Assembly (NCBI GenBank): GCA_910588955.1
Contig: CAJURQ010000001.1
Span: 248,001-312,000, forward strand
DNA: 64,000 bases
From: an uncultured Lachnospiraceae bacterium
GTDB taxonomy: Bacteria; Bacillota; Clostridia; Lachnospirales; Lachnospiraceae
Reading direction: 5' to 3'
This document shows positions 50,871-58,155 of the stretch, one piece after another. The notes under the pieces are model-generated. The model saw only the letters and a list, made by a program, of their open reading frames with translations, made no database searches and had not been told where the DNA came from. A program made the position numbers and the translations under genes. Position 1 is the stretch's first letter. Each line of letters begins with the position of its first letter.

Positions 50871-50897
50871 AAAAAGAAGGGGCATTACAGCCCCTTC
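50871..50897 (-). terminator. Terminator with the kinase stop codon in its loop
   Basis: Arms GAAGGGGC and GCCCCTTC (50876-50897) enclose TGTAAT on the minus strand, where TAA is the kinase stop. TTTTTG follows. The hairpin thus begins inside the last codons of the gene. Confidence 0.9.
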
Positions 50898-53245
50898 CAA
50901 GTAAGCGTCACCTTGAACAGATCCCCGTCTATCTCGATGTCCATCTTACCGCCCTGCAGTTCCACGAAGCTTCTGGCGATGGCAAGTCCAAGTCCGCTGC
51001 CCTCGCTGCTTCTGGCGCTGTCGCCCCGGACGAAACGCTCCGTCAGGCTCTCGGCGGGAATATTTAACTCATAGCCGGAAATGTTTTTCAGTTCAATCCG
51101 CACTTCCTCCGCATCCTGCGCCACGCTGACATAGACCCTGGAGTCCGGCATGGCGTACTTGATGATGTTCGTGTATAAATTGTCGAAGACGCGGCTCGTC
51201 TTCTCCCCGTCCAGCATCAGGAACACCTTCTGCTCCGGGAACCTGAAACGGAAGATCAGCCCTGCCTCCGCCGCCCTGTCCTCGTACTCCAGATACATCT
51301 GCCGCACCAGATGGCAGATATCCACCTTCTCCGTGTGGAACGCCACATTGCCGCTGTTCGCCTTGCTCACCTCGAACAGATCCTCGATCAGCGTCTTTAA
51401 GCGCAGGGACTTTCGTTTGAGCACCTCCAGATATTCCTTCCGCTGCGTTTCCGTGACGCCCTCCTCCTGCAAGAGCTCCGTGTAAGTGATGATGGCGGTG
51501 AGGGGCGTCTTTAAATCATGGGACACGTTGGTGATCAGCTCCGTGCGCATCCGCTGGCTCTTTACCTCCTCCTCCACTGCATCGGAAAAGCCGCTCTGAA
51601 TTGCGGAGAGTTCCTCCTGAAAGGCGGAAAATATGCCCCAGTCCCCCTCCATCTCAGTCTGCAGATTCCCCTCCGCCACTGCACGTACCACCGTGAGCAT
51701 GTCGGTGTACTGCCCCTGTATGAGGCGAATATACTTCCGCAAAAGCCCGTAGAGAAATACGGTGTACGGAATCAGCAAAAGCACGCCGAGCACCCAGAAC
51801 ATGCTGATAACCGCCAGAACCAGATAATTGACAAGAAGCGCCTTAAACAGCGGCACATTCATATTCTGCTCCATATCCATGTGCAGAAATTCCCGTTTGA
51901 TGCGCGCCCGCTTTCTTCGCATGGAAGCTCTTGTATAGCGGAATACCCGGTAACAGAGACACCGTTTTCTCACATATCCCCGCAGCCCGAACACATAGAC
52001 CTGCGCGTACGCGGTGATCAGGGTAAACCAGAGCGTAAATGCCGCCGCCAGAAACAGGAAGTTAATCACCCAAACGATATCTCTCGCCGCCGTTTTGGTA
52101 AGCACGGGAAACGTGGCGCACAGCATATGGGACAGGCTGTACTCCCAACTATCTGACAGGGAGTACCTGACAAGCGTGACGGACAGTTCTCCCAATATCA
52201 GAAATGTGGCAAACGTAAGCAATGTCAGTACCTCTATATGCAACGGCAAAAGTCCCTGTTCGTGCAAATGGTACTTCTTCCAGAACGGCAAAAGCATTGC
52301 CGTAATTCCCAGAATGATAAGCAGGAGGCGGAAGACATCCTGAATGCCGCTGTTCCTATAATTTCCCGCCGTACTCATGGAGAGAAACATGCGTGACGAC
52401 GCCTTCACATCGGCAAGCTGCGTCTCCGTCAACGCATAGCAGATGGTACAGTTTTTCGGCGTATTCAACACCTGTACATTCATCTGCATCACCGCATTGT
52501 AATCTGACGACTGATAGTAGATGGCATCCTCCCAGTCGATGCCGCCGTAGGCGGAATAGGACAGGCTCTCATAGAGACTCCGTTCCAGATAGCGGCTCCG
52601 CATCACGCGCTGCACACTCTCCACCAGCGCATCCGCGTCCTCGCCGCGCACCCACACATGCTCCAAAATCCCGCTCTCATCAAAATCCAGCTTGATATAG
52701 TAGGGATAGTAATCGTCCAGATAGACAGCCTCCTCCTCGGTGCCAAGATAGTGCAGCGCGCGCTCGGTGTTGGAGAATGTCTGCCCGCTCTCCCGGTCTA
52801 TCAGCTCATAGTCGATCTGCTGATCTATCCCGTTCTGAAAAGCGAGGTGCCACTGGTAGAGCAGTTCATCCAGCTGCTCCCCGGCATAGGAGAGGGGCGT
52901 CTTGCCGCCAAAATCATAGTATTCTCCGAAGTCTTTCGCTCGCTTTATCTCCGCGCTTAAAAAAAAATCCTGCGCGGACGCGTTCTCGCCGTCCCCCTCC
53001 TTTGACGCCTTGTAGTCGCAGAGCTGCTTGTAGAGAACGATATTGCCCTGATAGATCTCATGCAAGAACTCGCTGCCCGCAAGGATATTCGGTTCCTCCT
53101 CCGCCGCACGCTCCTTAAACCCCGGATACTGCAACAGAAAGACGATAGTTGCGGACAGTATGAGAACCGCCATGGCAAAAATCCCCGGCATCCTCTCCCG
53201 TTTGCTTGTTTTTTCTCTCTCACTGTTTGTCGATTTTGTAGCCAA
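50885..53245 (-). CDS. Membrane sensor histidine kinase, large, many-helix type
   Basis: 786 residues. One N-terminal helix, an extracytoplasmic domain of about 260 residues, then five or more helices (300-500), a HAMP-like linker, and a HisKA/HATPase module whose phospho-acceptor His is in TNVSHDLKTPLT (about residue 585). GSGLGLAIA marks the ATP lid. It starts at a TTG (53245) inside the regulator gene, overlapping it by 26 bases; an ATG 18 codons later is another possible start. Signal unknown. It pairs with the next gene. Confidence 0.9.
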   Translation of the reverse strand: MATKSTNSEREKTSKRERMPGIFAMAVLILSATIVFLLQYPGFKERAAEEEPNILAGSEFLHEIYQGNIVLYKQLCDYKASKEGDGENASAQDFFLSAEIKRAKDFGEYYDFGGKTPLSYAGEQLDELLYQWHLAFQNGIDQQIDYELIDRESGQTFSNTERALHYLGTEEEAVYLDDYYPYYIKLDFDESGILEHVWVRGEDADALVESVQRVMRSRYLERSLYESLSYSAYGGIDWEDAIYYQSSDYNAVMQMNVQVLNTPKNCTICYALTETQLADVKASSRMFLSMSTAGNYRNSGIQDVFRLLLIILGITAMLLPFWKKYHLHEQGLLPLHIEVLTLLTFATFLILGELSVTLVRYSLSDSWEYSLSHMLCATFPVLTKTAARDIVWVINFLFLAAAFTLWFTLITAYAQVYVFGLRGYVRKRCLCYRVFRYTRASMRRKRARIKREFLHMDMEQNMNVPLFKALLVNYLVLAVISMFWVLGVLLLIPYTVFLYGLLRKYIRLIQGQYTDMLTVVRAVAEGNLQTEMEGDWGIFSAFQEELSAIQSGFSDAVEEEVKSQRMRTELITNVSHDLKTPLTAIITYTELLQEEGVTETQRKEYLEVLKRKSLRLKTLIEDLFEVSKANSGNVAFHTEKVDICHLVRQMYLEYEDRAAEAGLIFRFRFPEQKVFLMLDGEKTSRVFDNLYTNIIKYAMPDSRVYVSVAQDAEEVRIELKNISGYELNIPAESLTERFVRGDSARSSEGSGLGLAIARSFVELQGGKMDIEIDGDLFKVTLTWKGL

Positions 53246-53930
53246 CGCCCCACACCACCTTCAAATATTTTGGTTCCCGGGGATTCACTTCAATCTTCTC
53301 CCGGATTTTTCTGACATGTACCATGATCGTGTCCGTGTTGATTGCCTGCTCGTTCCAGACCCTCTCGTAAATCTCCTCCGCGGAGTAAACCCTGCCCGGA
53401 CTTTTGATCAGCAGAAGGAGGATTTTGAACTCTGTCGGCGTCAGCTTCACCGGATTGCCGTCCAGAAACACCTCCACCGTGTCCTCATGCACTTCCAGCC
53501 CGCCGGTTGTGTAGACGCGCGCCTCATCCTCCGTCTTTTTGCCGTCCTTCATTTCAAGGAAACGGCTGTAACGCCGCAGATGGGAGTTGACTCTGGCGAG
53601 AAGCTCCATCGTGGTAAAGGGTTTCGTCACATAGTCGTCCGCCCCCATGTTAAGCCCCATGATTTTATCCACTTCCTCGGACTTGGCGGAGAGCATGATC
53701 ACCGGAAACTCGTACTCTAACTCCCGCATCCGCATCACCATATTGATCCCGTCCATCCGCGGCATCATCACGTCCACGATCGCCAGATGGATCTCCTCCT
53801 TCTGGATCACGGCAAGCCCCTCCACGCCGTCCGCCGCCTGAAAGACGACATAGCCCTGATTTTTCAGATAGATTTCTATGCCTTCCCTGATGTCCTTGTC
53901 ATCCTCCACGATCAAAATATGATAGTCCAT
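53220..53930 (-). CDS. OmpR/PhoB-family response regulator
   Basis: 236 residues from the ATG at 53930 (GAGGGG six bases upstream). A receiver domain with the acceptor Asp in AIVDVMMPRMDG and the switch Lys in VTKPF precedes a winged-helix domain closing with TDTIMVHVRKIREKIE and GVGYKID. Transcribed just before the kinase and overlapping its start. The promoter carries two copies of a 16-base direct repeat at -35 and further upstream, which are likely its own binding sites. Confidence 0.94.
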   Translation of the reverse strand: MDYHILIVEDDKDIREGIEIYLKNQGYVVFQAADGVEGLAVIQKEEIHLAIVDVMMPRMDGINMVMRMRELEYEFPVIMLSAKSEEVDKIMGLNMGADDYVTKPFTTMELLARVNSHLRRYSRFLEMKDGKKTEDEARVYTTGGLEVHEDTVEVFLDGNPVKLTPTEFKILLLLIKSPGRVYSAEEIYERVWNEQAINTDTIMVHVRKIREKIEVNPREPKYLKVVWGVGYKIDKQ

Positions 53931-53968
53931 TGTCCGCCCCTCACTCATTTTTCTTTTACATGGTTACT

Positions 53969-54033
53969 AGTATAAACGGCGTATCTAAACAGAAACCGCT
54001 GATAGTTCTTAAGATATTCTAAACAAAAACCGC
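53969..54033 (-). promoter_or_regulatory. Promoter with direct-repeat activator sites for the response-regulator/kinase pair
   Basis: Minus strand: -10 TATACT at 53974-53969. Two copies of GCGGTTT(C/T)TGTTTAGA lie at 53999-53984 and 54033-54018, 34 bases apart (about three helix turns), the nearer covering the -35 position in place of a consensus hexamer. This matches an OmpR-type activator layout. Confidence 0.65.
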
Positions 54034-54041
54034 AAAATCCC

Positions 54042-54086
54042 AAAAGAAGAAAGGCACTCCGAGCCGGACGGGCCGGCGGAATGCCT
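54042..54086 (-). terminator. Terminator after ilvC
   Basis: Arms AGGCACTCCG and CGGAATGCCT (54052-54086, one wobble) with an inner GCCGG/CCGGC pair, followed on the minus strand by TTTCTTCTTTT. Confidence 0.88.
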
Positions 54087-54157
54087 CTGCTTTTCTTATT
54101 CTCAACCTATCATCGCACAGTGCCATGTTATCTGTCACATACGCATACAGAAACAGC

Positions 54158-55174
54158 TTAGTTATTGATCAGCTTGTCCTCGCCGTTCCAGCTGTAGAGC
54201 TTTCTGATATCCTCGCCCACAACCTCAGCGGGATGCTCGGAAGCTAACTTTCTCATAGCCTTGAAGTGTACCTGACCGCCCGCGGAAGACATATCAAGCA
54301 GGAAGTCTTTTGCAAAAGTACCGTCCTGAATATCGGATAGAATCTTCTTCATCGCCTTCTTCGTGTCCTCGGTGATGATCTTAGGCCCTGTGATGTAGTC
54401 GCCGTACTCAGCGGTGTTGGAGATGGAATATCTCATGCCCGCAAAGCCGGACTGGTAAATCAGGTCTACGATCAGCTTCATCTCGTGGATGCACTCGAAG
54501 TACGCGTTTCTCGGATCATATCCAGCCTCGACAAGCGTCTCGAAGCCCGCCTGCATCAGTGCGCATACGCCGCCGCACAGAACTGCCTGCTCGCCGAAGA
54601 GATCTGTCTCTGTCTCGGTGCGGAAAGTGGTCTCCAGAACGCCCGCTCTCGCGCCGCCGATTGCCAGCGCGTAAGCAAGAGCCATATCCTGTGCCTTGCC
54701 GGTAGCGTCCTGATGAACGGCAACCAGACAGGGAACGCCCTTGCCAGCCTGATACTCGCTTCTTACGGTGTGACCGGGACCCTTGGGCGCGATCATGGTT
54801 ACATCCACATCCTTAGGAGGTACGATGCAGCCGAAGTGAATGTTGAAGCCGTGTGCAAACATCAGCATATTGCCCGCCTCCAAATTGGGCTCGATATCCT
54901 TCTTGTACATAGCCGCCTGCAGCTCATCGTTGATCAGGATCATAATGATATCCGCCTTCTTCGCAGCTTCCGCAGCCGTATATACTTCAAATCCCTGCGC
55001 CTCAGCCTTCGCCCATGACTTGGAACCCTCGTAGAGACCGATAATCACATGGCAGCCGGACTCCTTCGCGTTCAGCGCATGTGCATGTCCCTGACTGCCG
55101 TAGCCGATGACTGCGATGGTCTTGCCATCCAGCAGGGGTAAATTACAGTCTTCCTGATAGAAAATTTTTGCCAT
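54158..55174 (-). CDS. ilvC: Ketol-acid reductoisomerase
   Basis: 338 residues from the ATG at 55174 (GGAGG eight bases upstream); a second in-frame Met lies five codons before. The nucleotide motif IGYGSQGHAHALN and the magnesium-binding segment in the C-terminal KARI domain are present, and the length fits class I. Catalyses the second step of valine and isoleucine synthesis. Last gene of the ilv run. Confidence 0.97.
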   Translation of the reverse strand: MAKIFYQEDCNLPLLDGKTIAVIGYGSQGHAHALNAKESGCHVIIGLYEGSKSWAKAEAQGFEVYTAAEAAKKADIIMILINDELQAAMYKKDIEPNLEAGNMLMFAHGFNIHFGCIVPPKDVDVTMIAPKGPGHTVRSEYQAGKGVPCLVAVHQDATGKAQDMALAYALAIGGARAGVLETTFRTETETDLFGEQAVLCGGVCALMQAGFETLVEAGYDPRNAYFECIHEMKLIVDLIYQSGFAGMRYSISNTAEYGDYITGPKIITEDTKKAMKKILSDIQDGTFAKDFLLDMSSAGGQVHFKAMRKLASEHPAEVVGEDIRKLYSWNGEDKLINN

Positions 55175-55189
55175 TTTTCTTTCCTCCAT

Positions 55190-55293
55190 CTAAATGATTG
55201 ATATGTGATAACTTCTATAACTGAAAGGGAAACTCTCCCTTGAGCTAACCGAGGACGCGAAGCGTATCTCGCGATTGAGCTCTGCTCAATCTG
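55190..55293 (-). other. Structured spacer between ilvN and ilvC
   Basis: Contains a perfect hairpin GATTGAGC-AGA-GCTCAATC (minus strand), a weaker CGAG/CTCG hairpin, and AAGGGA-GAGT-TTCCCTT, with no T-run. It is not one of the five repeat copies. A processing or stabilising role is possible, but nothing more can be said. Confidence 0.5.
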
Positions 55294-55794
55294 TTACAAA
55301 TACGTCACATTTTCAATGCCGCGGCTCAAGCCAGCAATGCCGGTGCGCGCCAGTTCCAGAATCTCGTAGCCGTCCAGAACCGCGATAAAGGCGTCGATTT
55401 TTTCCTGATCGCCGATCAGTTCAATGGTGATGCTGCCGGGTGAGACATCTACAGGATCGGCACGGTAAGCGTTCGCTACCGCGAGCACGTCCATACGGTC
55501 TCTGGCGGAGGTCACCCGCACTTTGATCAGCGCAAGCTCCCTGTACACGCTCTCCCCGGGTTTCAGTTCCTTGATATCCCGCACATCCACAAGCTTCGCC
55601 ACCTGCTTCTCGATCTGCTCAAGAATCACATCATCCCCGGAAGTCACGATCGTGATGCGCGTATAGCGTGGGTCAGCCGTCACGCCCGCGGTAATGCTCT
55701 CGATATTGTAGCCGCGTCTGGAAAAAAGCCCCGCGATGCGGCTCAAAACGCCTGATGTATTGTCAACCAACAACTGAAAAACCTTTTTCTGCAT
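55294..55794 (-). CDS. ilvN: Acetolactate synthase small subunit, first of two paralogues
   Basis: 166 residues from the ATG at 55794. An ACT domain (QLLVDNTSGVLSRIAGLFSRRGYNIESITAG) and the C-terminal ALS_ss domain make it the regulatory subunit that confers valine feedback on IlvB. An ATG four codons earlier is a close alternative. It follows a second, divergent copy, which itself follows ilvB; ilvC lies after it. Confidence 0.93.
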   Translation of the reverse strand: MQKKVFQLLVDNTSGVLSRIAGLFSRRGYNIESITAGVTADPRYTRITIVTSGDDVILEQIEKQVAKLVDVRDIKELKPGESVYRELALIKVRVTSARDRMDVLAVANAYRADPVDVSPGSITIELIGDQEKIDAFIAVLDGYEILELARTGIAGLSRGIENVTYL

Positions 55795-55871
55795 ACAAGC
55801 ACCCATCCTTCCGTCGTTCTTCGGCATAAACACTGTCAATAATTGTAGCAACTTAGGGGTGAAAAGTCAAC

Positions 55872-56360
55872 CTATTCCTCCGCTTCCAGACACTTCTGCA
55901 GCGCCAAAGTCCCGGTGCGCGCCATCTCCACGATGCTCACACCCTTCATCATGCTGATAAAGAGCCGGACGCGCTCGGGCACATCACAGATCTGGATGAT
56001 GAACATATTCTGGGACATATCCACGATATCCGCGCCCATGATATCGCATGTCTCCATGATGTCCTTTCGGTTATTCTTGTTGTACTTCACCTTCATCAGC
56101 ATAAGCTCACGGCTCACGCTGGACGGTTCGTCAAAGGTTTTCACCTTGATGACGTCAATTTTTTTGTTGAGCTGTTTCTCGATCTGCTCGATGGTGCGCT
56201 CGTCCCCGGAGCTGACGATAGTCATGCGGGAAACCGTGCTATCCTCCGTCTCTCCCACAGCGAGGGACTCGATATTAAAACATCTTCTCGAAAACAGACC
56301 AGCCACCTTGCACAGCACGCCGGATCTGTTTTCCACCAATACGGAATATATTTTTTTCAT
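55872..56360 (-). CDS. Acetolactate synthase small subunit, second paralogue
   Basis: 162 residues from the ATG at 56360 (GGAGG seven bases upstream). It has the same ACT plus ALS_ss architecture (SVLVENRSGVLCKVAGLFSRRCFNIESLAVGETED), but differs widely from its neighbour (about half of residues changed), so the two are ancient paralogues rather than a recent duplication. Both probably bind the same IlvB. Repeat copy D lies between it and ilvB. Confidence 0.9.
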   Translation of the reverse strand: MKKIYSVLVENRSGVLCKVAGLFSRRCFNIESLAVGETEDSTVSRMTIVSSGDERTIEQIEKQLNKKIDVIKVKTFDEPSSVSRELMLMKVKYNKNNRKDIMETCDIMGADIVDMSQNMFIIQICDVPERVRLFISMMKGVSIVEMARTGTLALQKCLEAEE

Positions 56361-56389
56361 CCTATATCCTCCACATCTTTTATCTATAC

Positions 56390-56484
56390 GGAGAATGCCT
56401 CTTTTTGGCATTCTCCTGCGCGAGACATAGTACCTCTTGGCGTCCCGTCCCATGGCGGGACGTCTTTAGAGGTACTTCTCACGC
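56390..56484 (-). repeat. Structured stop-codon repeat, copy D (ilvB/ilvN)
   Basis: Hairpin GGAGAATGCC/GGCATTCTCC (56390-56416), outer stem GCGCGAGA/TCTCACGC (56418-56425, 56477-56484; one mismatch, a wobble on the minus strand), bulge CAT, inner stem AGTACCTCT/AGAGGTACT and apical CGTCCCGTC-CCAT-GGCGGGACG. It includes the ilvB stop codon. Confidence 0.92.
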
Positions 56485-58098
56485 TTTTACCAGATCCATC
56501 GGGTCGATCAGACATTCCAAAAGCACCGATTCGTCATTCTCCAAAAATGCCTTGATGGTCTCCTGCGCGCCCTCCATGGTCTCCTGCCGCATAAACTTAA
56601 GTCCGTATGCCGCAGAAAGTTTTTCCAGATCGGGGCTGCCCGACAAATCTACAACGGAATAGCTGTCTTTGTAGGTGTAATGCTGGTATTCCCGCACCAT
56701 GCCCAGATAGTTATTCTTCAGGACAATGATCTTCACGGGCACGTCAAACTGCCGCATGGTGGCAAGTTCCATCATGGACATCTGGAAAGAGCCGTCGCCG
56801 CACACAGCCACCACCTGACGGCTTCTGTCAGCCAGCTTCGCGCCCATTGCCGCCGGAATCGAATATCCCATAGTGCCCATGCCGCCTGTCGTCAAAAACC
56901 GCCCTTTTTTCACAATGTGGTAGCCGCAGGACCAGATCTGGTTCTGTCCCACATCCGCCACATAGATCGCATTCTCGTCCATCTCCCGGGAAAGCATGGT
57001 GATAAACGCTGCCGGATCCACATAGGCAGGGTTGGGCTTTCTGATCGGCTGCATGGTGTCGCGGTAGGTATTCAGCGTCCGAATCCACTCCTCATGCTCG
57101 CAGATAAACTCCTGCGTCTCGATATCCTCAAAAATATGTCTCGCATCCCCCACAAGAGGAATGGCGGGACCTACATTTTTCCCGATCTCCGCCGGATCCA
57201 CGTCGATGTGGACGAGTACTTTGTTTTCCGTGATCACATCAGGCTGATTCACCGCCCGGTCTGCGACACGCGCCCCCACCATGAGGAGCAGGTCTGACTC
57301 GTTCATGGCACGGTTTGCGTAAGGTTTACCGTTGTTGCCCACCATACCGTAGTACATAGGGTGCTCGGTAGGCATGGCGCCGATTCCCATCATGGTAGAA
57401 ACCACGGGAATCCGGTATTCTTCCGAAAATGCCCGAAGCGCCTCCTCCGCCTGACTAAGGAGCACGCCGCCCCCGGCACAGATCAGCGGGCGCTTTGCCT
57501 TTGCAAGCTCCTTGATGACCTTTTTAATCTGCGCCATATTGCCCTTAACCGTCGGCTTGTATGTACGCATATTGACTTCGTCGGGATATTTAAATTTCGT
57601 GACCGGCGCGTTCTGGATATCAATGGGAACATCGATCAGCACGGGACCTTTGCGTCCCGTTGACGCAAGATGAAACGCCTCCTTGAAAATCTGCGGAATG
57701 TCAGCCGCATCCTTTACCAGATAGCTGTACTTGACAAAGGACTCCACCGCGCCTGTGATGTCCGCCTCCTGAAACACGTCGGAACCGAGCAGCTCGCTGT
57801 TTACCTGTCCCGTGATGCATACTAACGGTATGCTGTCCGCAAAAGCGGTAGCGACACCTGTAATCAGATTTGTTGCGCCGGGACCGGAAGTTACCGCGCA
57901 TACGCCCACTTTCCCGGAAACTCTTGCAAGTCCGCTTGCCGCGTGCGCCGCGTTCTGCTCCGTGCGGATCAGAATGGTCTTTATGTCGGACTCCAATATG
58001 CTGTTGTAAAAGGGACATATTGCCACACCCGGGTAACCGAACACATACTCAACGCCCTCCTCTTCCAGACATTTTACGATTGCATCTGCACCTATCAT
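56479..58098 (-). CDS. ilvB: Acetolactate synthase large subunit
   Basis: 539 residues, thiamine-diphosphate- and FAD-dependent, first common enzyme of branched-chain amino-acid synthesis. The catalytic Glu is in IRTEQNAAHAASGLAR, and the TPP-binding GDGSFQMSMMELATMRQ...NNYLG motif is complete. Its stop codon lies inside repeat copy D. Confidence 0.96.
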   Translation of the reverse strand: MIGADAIVKCLEEEGVEYVFGYPGVAICPFYNSILESDIKTILIRTEQNAAHAASGLARVSGKVGVCAVTSGPGATNLITGVATAFADSIPLVCITGQVNSELLGSDVFQEADITGAVESFVKYSYLVKDAADIPQIFKEAFHLASTGRKGPVLIDVPIDIQNAPVTKFKYPDEVNMRTYKPTVKGNMAQIKKVIKELAKAKRPLICAGGGVLLSQAEEALRAFSEEYRIPVVSTMMGIGAMPTEHPMYYGMVGNNGKPYANRAMNESDLLLMVGARVADRAVNQPDVITENKVLVHIDVDPAEIGKNVGPAIPLVGDARHIFEDIETQEFICEHEEWIRTLNTYRDTMQPIRKPNPAYVDPAAFITMLSREMDENAIYVADVGQNQIWSCGYHIVKKGRFLTTGGMGTMGYSIPAAMGAKLADRSRQVVAVCGDGSFQMSMMELATMRQFDVPVKIIVLKNNYLGMVREYQHYTYKDSYSVVDLSGSPDLEKLSAAYGLKFMRQETMEGAQETIKAFLENDESVLLECLIDPMDLVKA

Positions 58099-58155
58099 AT
58101 ACGTTATCCTCTCCTCTATCTATTTTCGCAACAAAATCATCTAAAACCGTTTACG

